Below are positions 30,996-43,142 of a DNA stretch of 64,000 bases, piece by piece (position 1 is the first letter of the stretch; the number at the start of each line of letters is the position of its first letter). The DNA comes from Polynucleobacter sphagniphilus (lineage in GTDB: Bacteria > Pseudomonadota > Gammaproteobacteria > Burkholderiales > Burkholderiaceae). Below the pieces are notes generated by a model. That model searched no databases and was not told the DNA's origin. It saw only the letters and a list, made by a program, of their open reading frames with translations. The stretch lies in NCBI RefSeq assembly GCF_001953355.1, contig NZ_MPIY01000007.1, positions 5,641 to 69,640 of the forward strand, written 5' to 3'. The translations under genes were made by a program, and so were the position numbers.

Positions 30996-33053
30996 CTAGC
31001 GAACAAAAGGCAGGTAAGCGTACAAAACCCAGGCTAGCAATAACGCTAAGCCCGCAATCATAGCGAAGGCATAGTGATATAGATAACCGGATTGCAAATG
31101 ACGAATCACACCAGCAAAGCGCCCTACTGCATGCGCACTGCCGTTAACTACAAAACCGTCGATAACTTGTTGATCGCCACGATGCCACAAGAAGCGACCT
31201 ATCCACAAAAGACCTTTAGCGAAGATTGCTTGGTTTAAATCATCTAAGTAATACTTGTTATCCAAGAGCTTTTTCAGGGGAGCGAAAGCTTCTGCAACTT
31301 TGCCTGGTAATTTTGGCATCCAAAGATAGCCGATTGCAGCAGATAAAACACCCAATACAACCAGAAGCAAAACAGGAGAAGTAAAAGCATGCAATGCCAT
31401 TTCAACTGGCCCATGAAACTCCTCGGCAAGCTTAACCATAGCGGGATGTCTGCTGATATCTACAAATATAGAGTCGCCAAAATAAGTACCAAATAATAGC
31501 GGTTCGATAGCGTAAAAACCAATGATCACCGATGGAATGGCAAGCAATACCAAAGGTAGAGTCACCACAAAAGGAGACTCGTGTGGTTTTTGTCCTGGAC
31601 CTAATCCATGATGGGCATGATCATCACCCTGCACTGCATGCTCATGATGATCGTGCGAATGAGCATCGGCATGACCCCAACGTGCTTTTCCATGAAATAC
31701 ATAAAAATACAGACGGAATGAATACAGCGCCGTCACATAAACACTGGCCATCACAGCAAAGTATGCAAATCCAGATCCTGGAATGTGGCTAGCAGCAACA
31801 GCTTCGATGATGGAGTCTTTTGAATAGAAGCCCGAGAAGAATGGTGTGCCGATAAGAGCCAGATTGCCTAGCAACATCATTAAGCAAGTGATAGGCATGT
31901 ATTTCCACAAGCCACCCATCTTACGCATATCTTGCTCGTGATGCATACCTAGAATAACGCTTCCTGCCGCAAGAAATAGGAGTGCCTTAAAGAAGGCGTG
32001 CGTCATTAAATGAAAGATTGCAACAGGATATGCCGAGACACCCAAGGCCACCGTCATATAACCCAATTGTGACAAGGTAGAGTATGCAACCACGCGCTTG
32101 ATATCGTTTTGGACAATACCCAAAAAGCCCATAAAGAGAGCAGTAATGGAGCCGATCACCAAGATAAAACTTAATGCAGTATCTGAAAGCTCGAAAATTG
32201 GTGACATACGAGCCACCATAAAGATACCTGCGGTAACCATTGTTGCAGCATGAATTAAAGCGGATATAGGAGTCGGACCCTCCATAGAATCGGGCAGCCA
32301 TACATGTAATGGAAATTGCGCAGATTTACCCATCGCGCCAATAAACAAGCAGATACAAGCAACTGTAAGTAAATTCCAACTTGTTCCCGGCAGTAACTGT
32401 GCTGCCAATGCATTGTTTTGCGCAAAGATCACGTCGTAGTTCATAGAACCAGTACTTGCCAATAACAAGCCAATACCCAGGATGAAGCCAAAATCGCCTA
32501 CGCGATTGACTAAGAACGCTTTCATATTGGCAAAAACAGCAGACTGACGCTCGAAATAGAAACCAATTAAGAGATAAGAAACTACGCCGACTGCTTCCCA
32601 GCCAAAGAAGAGTTGCAATAGATTATTGCTCATCACCAGCATCAACATCGCAAAGGTAAATAAAGAAATGTAGGAGAAAAAGCGGTTATAGCCCTCTTCA
32701 CCCTGCATATATCCAATGGTGTAAATGTGAACCATCAAAGATACAAAGGTAACTACACACATCATCGTGGCTGTTAAGGGATCAATTAAGAACCCAATAT
32801 CGAGATTTAATTCCCCCAATTGCATCCAGCGATACACAGTGCCATTGAAGTAAAAACCATCCATCACTTGCACTAAAACATTGCAAGAAAGAACGAAAGC
32901 GATTGTTACGCCCAGGATAGTTACAAACTGACAGGCACCATGTCCAATGCGATTTCCACCCAATTTGGTTCCAAAAAATCCAGCAATAGCGGAGCCAAAT
33001 AAAGGGGCCAGCGGTATAGCGCAGAGGATGGGGAGTGTTAAGGTCAAATTCAT
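30996..33053 (-). CDS. nuoL: NADH-quinone oxidoreductase subunit L
   Basis: Largest antiporter-like subunit of complex I, 685 aa, about 16 membrane helices with the long lateral helix at the C-terminus. Typical motifs: FFGWEAVGVVSYLLIGFY, GAMGKSAQFPLHVWLPDSME and TPISALIHAATMVTAGI. A striking His-rich segment at about residues 459-485 (HADAHSHDHHEHAVQ, then DDHAHHG) forms a loop between helices, of unknown role. Confidence 0.97.
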   Translation of the reverse strand: MNLTLTLPILCAIPLAPLFGSAIAGFFGTKLGGNRIGHGACQFVTILGVTIAFVLSCNVLVQVMDGFYFNGTVYRWMQLGELNLDIGFLIDPLTATMMCVVTFVSLMVHIYTIGYMQGEEGYNRFFSYISLFTFAMLMLVMSNNLLQLFFGWEAVGVVSYLLIGFYFERQSAVFANMKAFLVNRVGDFGFILGIGLLLASTGSMNYDVIFAQNNALAAQLLPGTSWNLLTVACICLFIGAMGKSAQFPLHVWLPDSMEGPTPISALIHAATMVTAGIFMVARMSPIFELSDTALSFILVIGSITALFMGFLGIVQNDIKRVVAYSTLSQLGYMTVALGVSAYPVAIFHLMTHAFFKALLFLAAGSVILGMHHEQDMRKMGGLWKYMPITCLMMLLGNLALIGTPFFSGFYSKDSIIEAVAASHIPGSGFAYFAVMASVYVTALYSFRLYFYVFHGKARWGHADAHSHDHHEHAVQGDDHAHHGLGPGQKPHESPFVVTLPLVLLAIPSVIIGFYAIEPLLFGTYFGDSIFVDISRHPAMVKLAEEFHGPVEMALHAFTSPVLLLVVLGVLSAAIGYLWMPKLPGKVAEAFAPLKKLLDNKYYLDDLNQAIFAKGLLWIGRFLWHRGDQQVIDGFVVNGSAHAVGRFAGVIRHLQSGYLYHYAFAMIAGLALLLAWVLYAYLPFVR

Positions 33054-33055
33054 GA

Positions 33056-33364
33056 CTAGCCTTTTAGGTGGTCAAGGTCATCAGCGTTAATGGTGTCTAC
33101 CTTACGGAATAGGACAACCAGAATTGCCAAGCCGATCGCTGCCTCAGCAGCAGCCACGGTCAAAATAAAGAATACGAAAACCTGACCAGCCATGTCACCC
33201 AAATAATGAGAAAAGGCTATGAAATTCATATTTACCGAGAGAAGCATGAGTTCGATTGCCATCAACAGAACAATTACATTCTTACGATTTAAGAAGATAC
33301 CAATCACGCTGGTCGCAAACAAGATTGCGCTGAGCACTAAGTAATGCGCGAGGGTGATATTCAT
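33056..33364 (-). CDS. nuoK: NADH-quinone oxidoreductase subunit K
   Basis: Small membrane subunit (102 aa, three helices) of complex I, homologous to Mrp antiporter MrpC. The two buried Glu of the family are seen in [14 protein letters not shown] and [14 protein letters not shown]. Its start overlaps the nuoJ stop by 4 bases. Confidence 0.97.
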   Translation of the reverse strand: MNITLAHYLVLSAILFATSVIGIFLNRKNVIVLLMAIELMLLSVNMNFIAFSHYLGDMAGQVFVFFILTVAAAEAAIGLAILVVLFRKVDTINADDLDHLKG

Positions 33365-34008
33365 TTTCTCTCTCCTCTAACATCTTGCTTGGCCGCCATA
33401 TCTGAGTCCATTTGTACGATACGCATACGATCGGCAGCATTCACACTCACTTGTTGCGCGATATTTTGCGATTTGGAGTCCTTGCGGTTACGAAGCGTCA
33501 AGGCCACAGCAGCAATGATTGCCACAAGCAAAATGACGCCAGCAACTTCAAATGCATAGACATAGTCCACAAAAATGAGCTTACCTAATGCAAGTGTGTT
33601 GTTTGCTGAAACCTCGGGTGGTAAAGCTTGAACCGGCGTATTCGTGCCTATGAAGCTGCGTATCAAAACAATCGACAACTCAAGGACAATAACAACGCCC
33701 ATTAAAAAGGCCAGGGGAAGGAATTTTTTGAAGTCACGACGCAGATGCTCGATATCCAAATCCAACATCATCACTACAAACAAGAAGAGCACCATGACGG
33801 CGCCAACATAAACCAATATGAGTGCCAGACTCAAAAACTCCGCCTTTAATAGCATCCATAAACCAGATGCACAGAAGAAGGCCAAAACTAAGAAGAGTGC
33901 TGCATGGACCGGGTTGCGCGCTGTAATAACGCGAACGGCAGACAATACTAAAAGGCCTGCAAAGGCATAAAAGAAGAAAGCAAAAATAGTGGATGGATCG
34001 AATGTCAT
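33361..34008 (-). CDS. nuoJ: NADH-quinone oxidoreductase subunit J
   Basis: Membrane subunit of complex I, 215 aa, with five predicted helices; [22 protein letters not shown] is the conserved third-helix segment that rearranges in the catalytic cycle. The C-terminal ~45 residues are polar and poorly conserved. Overlaps nuoK by 4 bases. Confidence 0.96.
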   Translation of the reverse strand: MTFDPSTIFAFFFYAFAGLLVLSAVRVITARNPVHAALFLVLAFFCASGLWMLLKAEFLSLALILVYVGAVMVLFLFVVMMLDLDIEHLRRDFKKFLPLAFLMGVVIVLELSIVLIRSFIGTNTPVQALPPEVSANNTLALGKLIFVDYVYAFEVAGVILLVAIIAAVALTLRNRKDSKSQNIAQQVSVNAADRMRIVQMDSDMAAKQDVRGERK

Positions 34009-34029
34009 ATCAGTGTTCGCTAAATTCGA

Positions 34030-34521
34030 TTAACGGTAAGGAGCATCGGCAGCACGATTTGCAGCAATGTCTTTTTCATAGCGATCGCCAACAGCCAACA
34101 ACATCTCTTTAGTGAAATACAAATCTCCCCGCTTGTCGCCAAAATATTCAAAGATATTGGTTTCCACGATAGCATCAACTGGACAAGCTTCTTCACAAAA
34201 GCCGCAAAAAATACATTTTGTTAAATCAATATCGTAGCGGCTGGTGCGACGTGTACCATCATCACGTTCGGCCGTTTCAATCGTAATCGCATATGCCGGA
34301 CAAACTGCTTCACATAGCTTGCAACCAATGCAACGCTCTTCGCCACTCTCGTAGCGACGTAATGCATGCAAACCGCGAAAACGAGGTGAGAGAGGAGTCT
34401 TCTCTTCAGGGTATTGAATGGTGATCTTTGGCTTAAAGAGATAACGACCGGTAATAGACATACCAGTCAAAATATCTTTGAGCATCAAACTGTCGAGGAA
34501 TTGTTGGATTTTTTTAAACAT
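34030..34521 (-). CDS. nuoI: NADH-quinone oxidoreductase subunit I
   Basis: Peripheral-arm subunit carrying two [4Fe-4S] clusters (N6a, N6b). The 163-residue protein has two ferredoxin motifs, [16 protein letters not shown] and [16 protein letters not shown], with all eight Cys present. Placed between nuoH and nuoJ. Confidence 0.98.
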   Translation of the reverse strand: MFKKIQQFLDSLMLKDILTGMSITGRYLFKPKITIQYPEEKTPLSPRFRGLHALRRYESGEERCIGCKLCEAVCPAYAITIETAERDDGTRRTSRYDIDLTKCIFCGFCEEACPVDAIVETNIFEYFGDKRGDLYFTKEMLLAVGDRYEKDIAANRAADAPYR

Positions 34522-34532
34522 AATTGATCAGC

Positions 34533-35606
34533 TTATTTCCAAATATTCCATGGTGAAACAACCCAAGCACCAATAACAACTACCCAAAATACAGAAATTG
34601 GAATAAAGATCTTCCATCCCAAACGCATAATTTGGTCGTAACGATAGCGAGGAAGAGTGGCTCGCAGCCAAATTACGCAAGATAAGAGGAAGAATGTCTT
34701 TGCAAACAGCCAAAAGAATCCTGGAATATCACGCAAGATTGGGAGATCTACAATCGGCAACCAACCACCTAAAAACATGATTGAAGCCAGAGCTGCAATC
34801 AAAATCATATTGGCGTATTCAGCCAAAAAGAACATAGCAAACGACATGCCTGAATACTCAACCATGTGACCAGCAACAATCTCAGACTCCCCTTCAACTA
34901 CGTCAAAAGGATGACGGTTGGTTTCTGCGACGCCAGAGATAAAGTAAATGAGGAACATTGGCAACAAGGGCAACCAATTCCAAGAGAGGAAATTGAGACC
35001 CATATTGGCAAAATAACCATGATTCTGTGAAATCACAATAGCGCTCAAATTCAAGGTACCGGATGTAAGAAGAACGGTGACCAAAGCAAAACCCATTGCA
35101 ATTTCATAAGAAATCATTTGAGCTGATGCGCGCATTGCACCCAGAAATGGATATTTTGAATTGGAAGACCAGCCCGCCAAAATCACACCATAAACACCAA
35201 TAGATGAAATTGCCATGACATAAAGCAGGCCAGCGTTAACATCAGCCAATACCATCTTGGCCTGAAACGGAATCACAGCCCATGCTGCAAAAGCCGGCAT
35301 GATCACCATGACTGGTGCAATGAAATACAAAACCTTACTTGCTTTAGCTGGAGAAATAATCTCCTTCATCAAGAGCTTTAATGCATCTGCAATCGGCTGC
35401 AAAAGACCCAAAGGTCCTACGCGATTTGGTCCAAGACGAATGTGCATCCAGCCAATCAGCTTTCTTTCCCAGAGGGTAAGGTATGCAACGCAACCAAACA
35501 TAGGCAATACAATAATGACAATACGCACTAAAGCCCAAATCGCTGGCCAAAGCGAACCGAAAATAGCTTCGCCATTTGTATTAATGAGGTTTAAGAAATT
35601 ATCCAT
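34533..35606 (-). CDS. nuoH: NADH-quinone oxidoreductase subunit H
   Basis: Membrane subunit at the quinone-binding junction of complex I, 357 aa and eight or more helices. Conserved segments include [20 protein letters not shown] with the amphipathic loop, [18 protein letters not shown] (the conserved acidic loop near the quinone site) and [19 protein letters not shown]. Confidence 0.98.
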   Translation of the reverse strand: MDNFLNLINTNGEAIFGSLWPAIWALVRIVIIVLPMFGCVAYLTLWERKLIGWMHIRLGPNRVGPLGLLQPIADALKLLMKEIISPAKASKVLYFIAPVMVIMPAFAAWAVIPFQAKMVLADVNAGLLYVMAISSIGVYGVILAGWSSNSKYPFLGAMRASAQMISYEIAMGFALVTVLLTSGTLNLSAIVISQNHGYFANMGLNFLSWNWLPLLPMFLIYFISGVAETNRHPFDVVEGESEIVAGHMVEYSGMSFAMFFLAEYANMILIAALASIMFLGGWLPIVDLPILRDIPGFFWLFAKTFFLLSCVIWLRATLPRYRYDQIMRLGWKIFIPISVFWVVVIGAWVVSPWNIWK

Positions 35607-35614
35607 CCCACCTC

Positions 35615-37933
35615 CTAAACTTTAGTTACCGTCACAGGGCCAAACATCGGTCCCAACTGGGAGCTAAATGAAGTGCCAGCAGAGATGCGCACTGCATTGG
35701 GCGCCAAAGCCGCCTCCAAAGTTGCAGGCATGATCACAGTTTTACCCTCTTGCTCAATCGATACGAGATCACCTTCTGTCAGGCCAAGGGAGTTAAACAG
35801 AAACTGGTTCAAACCAACTTGGTTACCTCGCTTTGCATCATGGGTTGACTGCAACGCTCCAGCGCGACGTACGATTTGATCGACAGCATAAATGTTGACA
35901 TCAGCAACACGCTCCAGCCCATTTAACGGAGCCAAGTTACCGTTTGATAAATGACTGACCTGAGCTTGGTTACTGAGAAGATTGCAATAAGTCTCGCTTA
36001 ATGCCTCATCTAATATTTCTTCTGGTGTATTGAGCAAGAAGCCATCAAGCTCCAATAAACCACCAAGGACACGCAACACCTTCCAGGCCGGCCTAGAGTC
36101 GCCCAGGGGCTTAACAGCAGGTTGAATCGTTTGCGCCCTGCCCTCAGCGTTAATATAAGTTGCGACAGTTTCAGTAAAAGTTGTAATGGGCAAAATCACA
36201 TCTGCCGTCTCTAAAATATCAGCACTCTTATATGCAGTCAATGCAATAACCGTGTTTGTGTTAGCTAAAGCAGTGCGTGCCTGAATTGGATTAGGCAAAT
36301 CAGCTAAAGGATCCAAATTCATTAGCAATACAGCGCGACGATCACCGGATAAAACGGATTGAACGCCCGCACCATTTGCATTAACTAGGGAAGCGCCAAC
36401 GGCATTGCCGCCAACCGGCAAGAAACCTAGAGTAGCGCCTGTTTGTTCAGCAATAAATTGAGCCAAGACGGTTAAGTCGGTGCTATGGGGGTGCGCTTGC
36501 GCGGCAGACCCCAAAAGCACTGCAGTAGTAGCACCGGAGATCAAGCTATCCGCAATTGCTTGGGCCGCAGCTGAAACTGGCAAGTTAAATGTGCCAGCAG
36601 GGACGCTACTTGATTTAGCTTTGGCGACAGCCAAGGCTACCTCACTCAAGGCATTGAGCCAGGCGCTTGGCGCCGCAGAGATACTTTCAACCGCTGGGAT
36701 GAGCCAGTCATCACCACCAGCATCAATGCGGGATACCAGGAGGCCACGTTTAGTTGCAGTACGAATACGCGCAGCTAAAACAGGTTGATCTTTGCGCAAG
36801 AAGCTACCGATTATCAAGGCGCGATCCAACTCACTTAATTTACTCACAGGCAAACCAAGCCAGGGAGCTTTGGGTGCACCAGCAACATCCGTTTGGCGCA
36901 AGCGAGTTTCGATTTGAGATGAACCCAGTCCACGAATTATTTTTTGCAATAAATGCAATTCTTCTGTGCTGGATATCGGGTGAGCCAAGGCAGCAATTGC
37001 ATCGGGACCACTCTCGGCAGAAATGGATTTAATTGAACGCGCCACATAGTCCAGCGCAGACTCCCAATCGGTCTCCAACCATTGACCACCCTGCTTCACC
37101 ATTGGTGTAGTGACCCGTTCAGCAGAATTCAAACCTTCGTATGAGAAACGATCGCGATCGCTAATCCAGCATTCATTGATAGCTTCATTCTCAAGAGCAA
37201 CGACACGCATCACTTTATTTGCTTTAGTTTGAACAGTAGTGTTCGCACCCAAACTATCATGAGGACTTACTGAGCGCTTACGTGCCAACTCCCAGGTTCG
37301 CGCTGCATAACGGAATGGTTTGCTCGTCAAAGCGCCGACTGGGCATATATCGATCATGTTTCCAGAAAGCTCTGAGTCAACCGTTTGACCAACAAAGGTT
37401 GTAATCTCGGAATGTTCGCCGCGATTAATCATGCCCAACTCCATTACGCCAGCCACTTCCTGGCCAAAGCGAACGCAGCGGGTGCAATGAATACAACGTG
37501 ACATCTCTTGCATCGAGATTAGGGGCCCTACATTCTTATGGAAAACAACGCGCTTCTCTTCGTCGTAACGCGAGTTAGACTTGCCGTAACCAACAGCCAA
37601 ATCTTGCAGTTGACATTCGCCACCTTGATCGCAAATTGGGCAATCTAATGGGTGATTAATAAGTAAGAACTCCATTACAGAGCGTTGCGCTTCAACTGCT
37701 TTGGCAGAATGCGTAAACACTTTCATGCCCTGTGTAACAGGTGTTGCGCAGGCCGGCAATGGTTTAGGTGCTTTTTCAACCTCAACAAGGCACATACGGC
37801 AATTAGCTGCAATTGATAATTTCTTGTGGTAGCAGAAATGGGGAATGTAAGTACCAATTTTGTTCGCGGCGTGCATCACCATCGAACCTTGAGGAACCTC
37901 TACTGCCTTGCCATCTAATTCGATTTCAACCAT
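35615..37933 (-). CDS. nuoG: NADH-quinone oxidoreductase subunit G
   Basis: Iron-sulphur subunit of the NADH-oxidising arm. The start is taken at ATG 37933 ([15 protein letters not shown]); a TTG at 37960 would add nine residues. The 772-residue protein has the N-terminal [2Fe-2S] ferredoxin domain ([15 protein letters not shown]), the His/Cys cluster N5 region ([16 protein letters not shown]), [12 protein letters not shown] and CPVGALTSK ligands, and a molybdopterin-oxidoreductase-like domain. No extra N7 cluster Cys set is evident. The C-terminal half is less conserved. Confidence 0.96.
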   Translation of the reverse strand: MVEIELDGKAVEVPQGSMVMHAANKIGTYIPHFCYHKKLSIAANCRMCLVEVEKAPKPLPACATPVTQGMKVFTHSAKAVEAQRSVMEFLLINHPLDCPICDQGGECQLQDLAVGYGKSNSRYDEEKRVVFHKNVGPLISMQEMSRCIHCTRCVRFGQEVAGVMELGMINRGEHSEITTFVGQTVDSELSGNMIDICPVGALTSKPFRYAARTWELARKRSVSPHDSLGANTTVQTKANKVMRVVALENEAINECWISDRDRFSYEGLNSAERVTTPMVKQGGQWLETDWESALDYVARSIKSISAESGPDAIAALAHPISSTEELHLLQKIIRGLGSSQIETRLRQTDVAGAPKAPWLGLPVSKLSELDRALIIGSFLRKDQPVLAARIRTATKRGLLVSRIDAGGDDWLIPAVESISAAPSAWLNALSEVALAVAKAKSSSVPAGTFNLPVSAAAQAIADSLISGATTAVLLGSAAQAHPHSTDLTVLAQFIAEQTGATLGFLPVGGNAVGASLVNANGAGVQSVLSGDRRAVLLMNLDPLADLPNPIQARTALANTNTVIALTAYKSADILETADVILPITTFTETVATYINAEGRAQTIQPAVKPLGDSRPAWKVLRVLGGLLELDGFLLNTPEEILDEALSETYCNLLSNQAQVSHLSNGNLAPLNGLERVADVNIYAVDQIVRRAGALQSTHDAKRGNQVGLNQFLFNSLGLTEGDLVSIEQEGKTVIMPATLEAALAPNAVRISAGTSFSSQLGPMFGPVTVTKV

Positions 37934-37966
37934 GCTCACTTTATGAAGTCCCGTGCTCAATATCTT

Positions 37967-39265
37967 TTATAAAGGTTGCGCAGAATCTAAGCAGCGCTTG
38001 TGTTCTACGTGGTACGCAAATTCATCCATGTAATGCTTCAACATCCCTCTTACAGGCATTGCAGCAGCATCACCTAGGGCGCAAATGGTACGGCCCTGGA
38101 TATTTGCTGCAACATCATTTAGCAAATCTAAATCCTCTGGACGACCCTGGCCATGCTCAATGCGATTAACAATTCGCCATAACCAGCCGGTACCCTCACG
38201 ACATGGCGTGCACTGTCCACAGGACTCTTCATGATAGAAATAAGATAGGCGAAGTAAAGCACGTACCATGCAACGTGTATCGTTCATCACGATCACCGCA
38301 CCAGAACCCAACATCGAACCAGCTTTAGCAATGCTGTCGTAGTCCATTGTTAAATCCATCATTTGTGCACCAGGAACAACAGGAGCGGATGAGCCGCCAG
38401 GTATAACAGCCTTTAAAGCTCTGCCATCACGCATACCGCCAGCAAGCTTCAATAGCTCGGAAAATGGCGTGCCCAAGGGAATCTCGTAATTGCCTGGATG
38501 AACAACATCACCTGACACAGAGAAAATCTTTGTGCCACCGTTATTGGGCTTACCCAATTCGAGGTACGCTTGGCCGCCTATAGCCATGATGAAGGGCACG
38601 GCTGCAAAAGTCTCAGTGTTGTTGATGGTTGTTGGTTTGCCGTACAAACCAAAGCTTGCAGGGAAAGGTGGTTTGAAGCGAGGCTGACCTTTTTTACCTT
38701 CTAAGGATTCAAGCAAAGCAGTTTCTTCACCGCAAATATAGGCGCCCCAGCCAGGAGCAGCGTGTAATTGGAAATTGAAATCACTTCCCAAGATCTGATC
38801 GCCTAAATAACCAGCTGTGCGAGCCTCTTCCAAAGCCTCTTCGAAGCGGGCGTAGGTTTCCCAGATTTCTCCGTGAATATAGTTATAACCCGTACCAATA
38901 CCCATGGTGTAGGCACCAATAATCATGCCTTCAATCAGAGCATGCGGGTTGTAACGCATGATGTCACGATCTTTAAACGTGCCTGGCTCACCTTCATCAC
39001 TATTACAGACTAAGTATTTTTGGCCAGGAAACTGGCGTGGCATAAAACTCCACTTCAGTCCAGTTGGAAACCCTGCGCCTCCACGACCGCGTAATGATGA
39101 AGCTTTCAGCTCCGCAATGATGGCATCAGGAGCAAGCTTGTCATTAATGATGCGACGCAATTGCTGATAACCACCACGATTTTCATAATCTTTTAAACGC
39201 CAGTTATCGCCATTTAACCCAGCAAGAATTAATGGCTTGATATGACGATCGTGCAAGCTAGTCAT
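37967..39265 (-). CDS. nuoF: NADH-quinone oxidoreductase subunit F
   Basis: NADH- and FMN-binding subunit with cluster N3, 432 aa. Visible: [16 protein letters not shown] (NADH/FMN glycine-rich loop), [32 protein letters not shown], and the N3 ligands in [15 protein letters not shown] with the fourth Cys in [12 protein letters not shown]. Overlaps nuoE by 4 bases. Confidence 0.98.
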   Translation of the reverse strand: MTSLHDRHIKPLILAGLNGDNWRLKDYENRGGYQQLRRIINDKLAPDAIIAELKASSLRGRGGAGFPTGLKWSFMPRQFPGQKYLVCNSDEGEPGTFKDRDIMRYNPHALIEGMIIGAYTMGIGTGYNYIHGEIWETYARFEEALEEARTAGYLGDQILGSDFNFQLHAAPGWGAYICGEETALLESLEGKKGQPRFKPPFPASFGLYGKPTTINNTETFAAVPFIMAIGGQAYLELGKPNNGGTKIFSVSGDVVHPGNYEIPLGTPFSELLKLAGGMRDGRALKAVIPGGSSAPVVPGAQMMDLTMDYDSIAKAGSMLGSGAVIVMNDTRCMVRALLRLSYFYHEESCGQCTPCREGTGWLWRIVNRIEHGQGRPEDLDLLNDVAANIQGRTICALGDAAAMPVRGMLKHYMDEFAYHVEHKRCLDSAQPL

Positions 39266-39768
39266 ACTGCTTTCCCTTCTGCACGTAACTCATTTAAGAG
39301 TGCGTCAATCTTTTCTTTACTCATGAAGCTACACATCCGCTTGTTATTAACCAGCATCACTGGGGAATCGCCGCAAGCTCCCATACATTCACCTTCTTTG
39401 AGGGTGAATGTGCCACAGGGGGTGGTTTCATTAAAGCCAATACCAAGGGTCTCTTTGAGGTGGTTAGCGGCGGTTTCGCCATGCGTTAATTGGCATGGTA
39501 GATTGGTACAAATAACTAACTTGTACTTACCAACTGGCTTGGTGTCATACATGTTGTAAAAAGTGGCTACCTCTTCAACTGCTATCGTCGGCATTTCAAG
39601 AATGTCGGCAACTGTTTCAATCACCTCGGGCGAGACCCAACCCACTTCAGTTTGCGCTGCAATCAATGAAGCCATCACCGCAGATTGCTTCTGCTCTGGG
39701 GGATATTTAGCAATATTACGCGCAATATCAGCTAAGGTCTTTTCGGATAGATGAAGAGTTGTTGTCAT
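39262..39768 (-). CDS. nuoE: NADH-quinone oxidoreductase subunit E
   Basis: Thioredoxin-fold [2Fe-2S] subunit (cluster N1a), 168 aa from ATG 39768 ([15 protein letters not shown]); the in-frame ATG at 39789 would add seven residues. The cluster ligands are in [12 protein letters not shown] and [11 protein letters not shown]. Start overlaps are consistent with coupling to nuoF. Confidence 0.97.
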   Translation of the reverse strand: MTTTLHLSEKTLADIARNIAKYPPEQKQSAVMASLIAAQTEVGWVSPEVIETVADILEMPTIAVEEVATFYNMYDTKPVGKYKLVICTNLPCQLTHGETAANHLKETLGIGFNETTPCGTFTLKEGECMGACGDSPVMLVNNKRMCSFMSKEKIDALLNELRAEGKAV

Positions 39769-39791
39769 TAAATAATCCTTGGCCCGCAAAA

Positions 39792-41045
39792 TTAGCGGTC
39801 AATCTCCCCGAAAACAATATCTTGGGTACCAATAATAGTTACAGCGTCAGCAAGCATATGCCCTCTAGACATTTCATCCATTGCGGAGAGATGCACAAAT
39901 CCAGGTGCGCGAATCTTCATGCGATATGGTTTGTTAGCACCATCGGAAATGAGATAAATCCCGAACTCACCTTTAGGGTGCTCTACCGCTGAATAGGCTT
40001 CACCATCAGGAACATGCAAACCCTCAGTAAAGAGTTTGAAGTGATGAATCAACTCTTCCATATTGGTCTTCATATCAACCCGTTTAGGAGGGGCAACCTT
40101 ATGGTTATCGCTCATCACCGGACCAGGATTTGCTTTTAGCCAAGCAACGCACTGTTTAATAATCCGGTTAGATTGATACATCTCTTCCATGCGAATCAAA
40201 TAACGATCGTAGGAGTCGCCATTCACACCGACAGGAATATCAAATTCCAATTTGTCATAAGTCTCATAGGGCTGCTTCTTACGCAAATCCCATTCAATAC
40301 CCGAACCACGTAGCATTGGCCCAGTGAAACCCAACTGCAATGCACGCTCAGGAGTGACAACGCCAATACCTACCAAACGCTGCTTCCAAATTCGGTTATC
40401 AGTTAACAGATTGCAATATTCATCCACATTGGCATCAAAGCGACTAGAGAATTCTTCAATGAAATCAAGCAAGGACCCACTGCGGTTTTCATTTAAACGC
40501 TTGATAGCTGATGCGCTGCGAATTTTCGATTTAGAGTACTGAGCCATCTTCTCCGGCAAGTCGCGATACACACCGCCAGGACGATAGTACGCTGCGTGCA
40601 TACGGGCCCCAGAAACGGCTTCATACATATCAAAAATATCTTCGCGGTCACGAAATGCGTAGAGGAAAACAGCCATTGCACCGACATCGAGACCATGACA
40701 GCCAATCCATAACAAGTGATTGAGCAAGCGAGTTAACTCATCAAACATCACTCGAATGTACTGTGCACGCAAAGGGACATCCACTTGCAGCAATTTTTCA
40801 ATCGCTAAAACGTAAGCATGCTCGTTCGACATCATGGATACATAGTCCAAACGATCCATATATGGAACGTTTTGAATCCATGTACGAGTCTCGGCTAATT
40901 TTTCAGTAGCACGATGCAATAAACCAATATGTGGGTCAGCACGCTGAATCACTTCACCATCAAGCTCTAGTACTAGACGTAAAACGCCGTGAGCCGCAGG
41001 ATGTTGAGGTCCAAAATTGAGTGTGTAGTTCTTAATTTCCGCCAT
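39792..41045 (-). CDS. nuoD: NADH-quinone oxidoreductase subunit D
   Basis: Quinone-site subunit (49-kDa homologue), 417 aa. The N-terminal [22 protein letters not shown] contains the quinone-binding His; the C-terminal segment DIVFGEIDR is conserved. It starts 3 bases after nuoC. Confidence 0.98.
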   Translation of the reverse strand: MAEIKNYTLNFGPQHPAAHGVLRLVLELDGEVIQRADPHIGLLHRATEKLAETRTWIQNVPYMDRLDYVSMMSNEHAYVLAIEKLLQVDVPLRAQYIRVMFDELTRLLNHLLWIGCHGLDVGAMAVFLYAFRDREDIFDMYEAVSGARMHAAYYRPGGVYRDLPEKMAQYSKSKIRSASAIKRLNENRSGSLLDFIEEFSSRFDANVDEYCNLLTDNRIWKQRLVGIGVVTPERALQLGFTGPMLRGSGIEWDLRKKQPYETYDKLEFDIPVGVNGDSYDRYLIRMEEMYQSNRIIKQCVAWLKANPGPVMSDNHKVAPPKRVDMKTNMEELIHHFKLFTEGLHVPDGEAYSAVEHPKGEFGIYLISDGANKPYRMKIRAPGFVHLSAMDEMSRGHMLADAVTIIGTQDIVFGEIDR

Positions 41046-41048
41046 GGC

Positions 41049-41648
41049 TTAAACCGAACCTCCATACTGCTCTTCCCGAACGATACGCGGAGTGATCTCA
41101 CGCGGTTCAATCGTGACGGGTTGATAAACAACACGCTTTAACTCTGGGTCATAACGCATTTCGACGTTGCCGGAAATTGGAAAATCTTTACGGAAAGGAT
41201 GGCCGATAAATCCATAGTCAGTGAGTATGCGACGCAAATCATCATGACCATCAAACAAAATGCCATAGAGGTCAAATGCTTCACGCTCGAACCAGTTGGC
41301 GCTATTCCATACTGGAGTAATCGAAGCTACGACAGGATAGCTATCATCGGGAGCAAACACGTGTACCCGTAAACGCCAATTGTGAGCCAGCGATAATAGA
41401 TGGGCTACCACACCAAAGCGCTTGCCAGTGTGTTTCCCTTCTCGAAAATCTTGGTAATCAACACCACAAAGATCAATGAGTTGCTCAAATGCCAACAATG
41501 GGTCATCACGCAAAAGCAGAGCTGACTCATAGTATGTTTCGGCGTTGACAATCACAGTCACTTCATCAAGTGCAATTTCGATTGATTGCACTCTTTTACC
41601 GAGAACTTTATCGATATTGGCAGCAAGTTGATTCAAACGTTCAGACAT
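41049..41648 (-). CDS. nuoC: NADH-quinone oxidoreductase subunit C
   Basis: 30-kDa-type peripheral subunit, 199 aa from ATG 41648 (MSERLNQLA). Signature [25 protein letters not shown] is followed by [12 protein letters not shown], the family motif. It is separate from nuoD, as in most betaproteobacteria, not fused as in E. coli. Confidence 0.97.
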   Translation of the reverse strand: MSERLNQLAANIDKVLGKRVQSIEIALDEVTVIVNAETYYESALLLRDDPLLAFEQLIDLCGVDYQDFREGKHTGKRFGVVAHLLSLAHNWRLRVHVFAPDDSYPVVASITPVWNSANWFEREAFDLYGILFDGHDDLRRILTDYGFIGHPFRKDFPISGNVEMRYDPELKRVVYQPVTIEPREITPRIVREEQYGGSV

Positions 41649-41649
41649 C

Positions 41650-42132
41650 TCAAGCCTTCCGCGCAATAGTACTAGTACGAGCGATCTTTGATTGCAATTG
41701 AATAATGCCGTAGATCAATGCTTCTGCAGTAGGAGGACAACCGGGAACATAAATATCTACTGGCACAATCCGGTCGCAACCGCGCACTACTGAATAGGAG
41801 TTATGGTAGTAACCACCACCGTTAGCACAAGATCCCATGGAGATTACCCAACGAGGCTCTGGCATCTGGTCGTAGACCTTGCGTAATGCAGGAGCCATTT
41901 TATTGGTGAGGGTACCAGCAACAATCATTAAGTCAGATTGACGTGGAGATGGGCGGAAAACCACACCAAAACGATCCAGGTCGTACCGTGATGCGCCTGC
42001 GTGCATCATCTCAACGGCACAACAGGCCAACCCAAAGGTCATCGGCCAGAGGGAACCGTTACGGGTCCAGTTAATCAACTGATCCGCGGTAGTTGTTACA
42101 AAACCTTCTTTGAGAACGCCTTCTAATGCCAT
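41650..42132 (-). CDS. nuoB: NADH-quinone oxidoreductase subunit B
   Basis: Holds cluster N2 next to the quinone site. The start is ATG 42132 ([16 protein letters not shown]), the family start; the longer frame overlaps nuoA. The 160-residue protein has [14 protein letters not shown] (tandem Cys), [14 protein letters not shown] and VYVPGCPPT-type [12 protein letters not shown], giving all four N2 ligands. Confidence 0.98.
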   Translation of the reverse strand: MALEGVLKEGFVTTTADQLINWTRNGSLWPMTFGLACCAVEMMHAGASRYDLDRFGVVFRPSPRQSDLMIVAGTLTNKMAPALRKVYDQMPEPRWVISMGSCANGGGYYHNSYSVVRGCDRIVPVDIYVPGCPPTAEALIYGIIQLQSKIARTSTIARKA

Positions 42133-42137
42133 ATCTA

Positions 42138-42497
42138 TCACTCCCAGTCGAGAGCGCCCTTTTTCCAGATATATACAAATCCCACAATGAATTCCAACAG
42201 GAAAATCACCATAGAGGCGTAGCCGAGCCATCCAATATCACGAAGGGCAACACCCCAAGGAAATAGAAATGCGGTTTCAAGATCAAACAAAATAAAGAGG
42301 ATGGCGATTAAGTAGTAACGCACATCAAATTTCATACGAGCATCTTCAAAGGCCTCAAAGCCACACTCATATGGGGAGAGTTTTTCAGCATCTGGCTTCG
42401 AAGGAGCCAACACTTTTCCGAGGAACATGGGTACTAAACCAACCCCAATACCTACGAGGATAAAAAGCAGAACAGGAAAGTAATTAGCGAGATTCAA
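42138..42497 (-). CDS. nuoA: NADH-quinone oxidoreductase subunit A
   Basis: Small membrane subunit (119 aa, three helices); [20 protein letters not shown] with the conserved Cys/Glu loop is the ND3 signature. First gene of the nuo operon; all fourteen follow in the order A to N without interruption. The 100 bases upstream separate it from a tRNA-Leu gene on the same strand. Confidence 0.97.
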   Translation of the reverse strand: MNLANYFPVLLFILVGIGVGLVPMFLGKVLAPSKPDAEKLSPYECGFEAFEDARMKFDVRYYLIAILFILFDLETAFLFPWGVALRDIGWLGYASMVIFLLEFIVGFVYIWKKGALDWE

Positions 42498-42597
42498 AAT
42501 AGCCCTGAGTTATTCGTCTGGTAAATCTTAAACACTTTAAATTATCAACAATTCCTACATCCTTCATGCAACTTCAAATGCAATATGTGCATTTTAT

Positions 42598-42682
42598 TGG
42601 TGCCGACGGCGAGACTCGAACTCGCACAGCCTAAGCCACTACCCCCTCAAGATAGCGTGTCTACCAATTTCACCACGTCGGC
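42598..42682 (-). tRNA. tRNA-Leu(GAG)
   Basis: Acceptor GCCGACG (read from 42682 down) pairs with CGTCGGC; discriminator A and encoded CCA follow. Long variable arm. Anticodon stem CTATC/GGTAG encloses TTGAGGG, so the anticodon is GAG, reading CUC/CUU. It lies between secG and nuoA on their strand, the same location known in Burkholderiaceae. Confidence 0.97.
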
Positions 42683-42771
42683 ATCTTATAAAACGTATCA
42701 ATTCTACTGCATTGCACAAGCAAAAAGTCCAAAAATGCGACTAAAAAATTGCTCTTAAATCATTCAATAAC

Positions 42772-43119
42772 TTACTTTGGAACCGCAGGCTTGCTCGGAT
42801 CCTGAACTGGTGCGGGCGGAGCAGCCGCTGGCGTTGCTGATGGGGCAACTGTTCCAGATAAAATTCCTGGGCTAACTTCCTTTTTATTGCCAATCCAGGT
42901 AATTCCCAAAGTACAAATAAAGAAGATGGCTGCAAAAATAGCGGTTGTATGCGAAAGAAAATTAGCAGATCCACTAGCGCCAAATAAGCTGCCAGATGCG
43001 CCAGAACCAAAAGCTGCACCCATATCAGCGCCCTTACCCTGTTGGAGCAATACCAACAAAATTACTCCCAAGGCAGAAATTACTTGTAATACGATCAACA
43101 AAGTCTTAAACCATTCCAT
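42772..43119 (-). CDS. secG: Preprotein translocase subunit SecG
   Basis: Accessory membrane subunit of the SecYEG translocon, 115 aa. Two membrane helices (about 4-24 and 54-74) flank the conserved LLVLLQQGKGADMGAAFGSGASGSLFG loop, quoted here in part as QQGKGADMGAAFG. The tail is rich in Ala and Pro. It is 23 bases after tpiA, the usual order. Confidence 0.95.
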   Translation of the reverse strand: MEWFKTLLIVLQVISALGVILLVLLQQGKGADMGAAFGSGASGSLFGASGSANFLSHTTAIFAAIFFICTLGITWIGNKKEVSPGILSGTVAPSATPAAAPPAPVQDPSKPAVPK

Positions 43120-43142
43120 GGCTTATCTCCAATTAAAAATAA

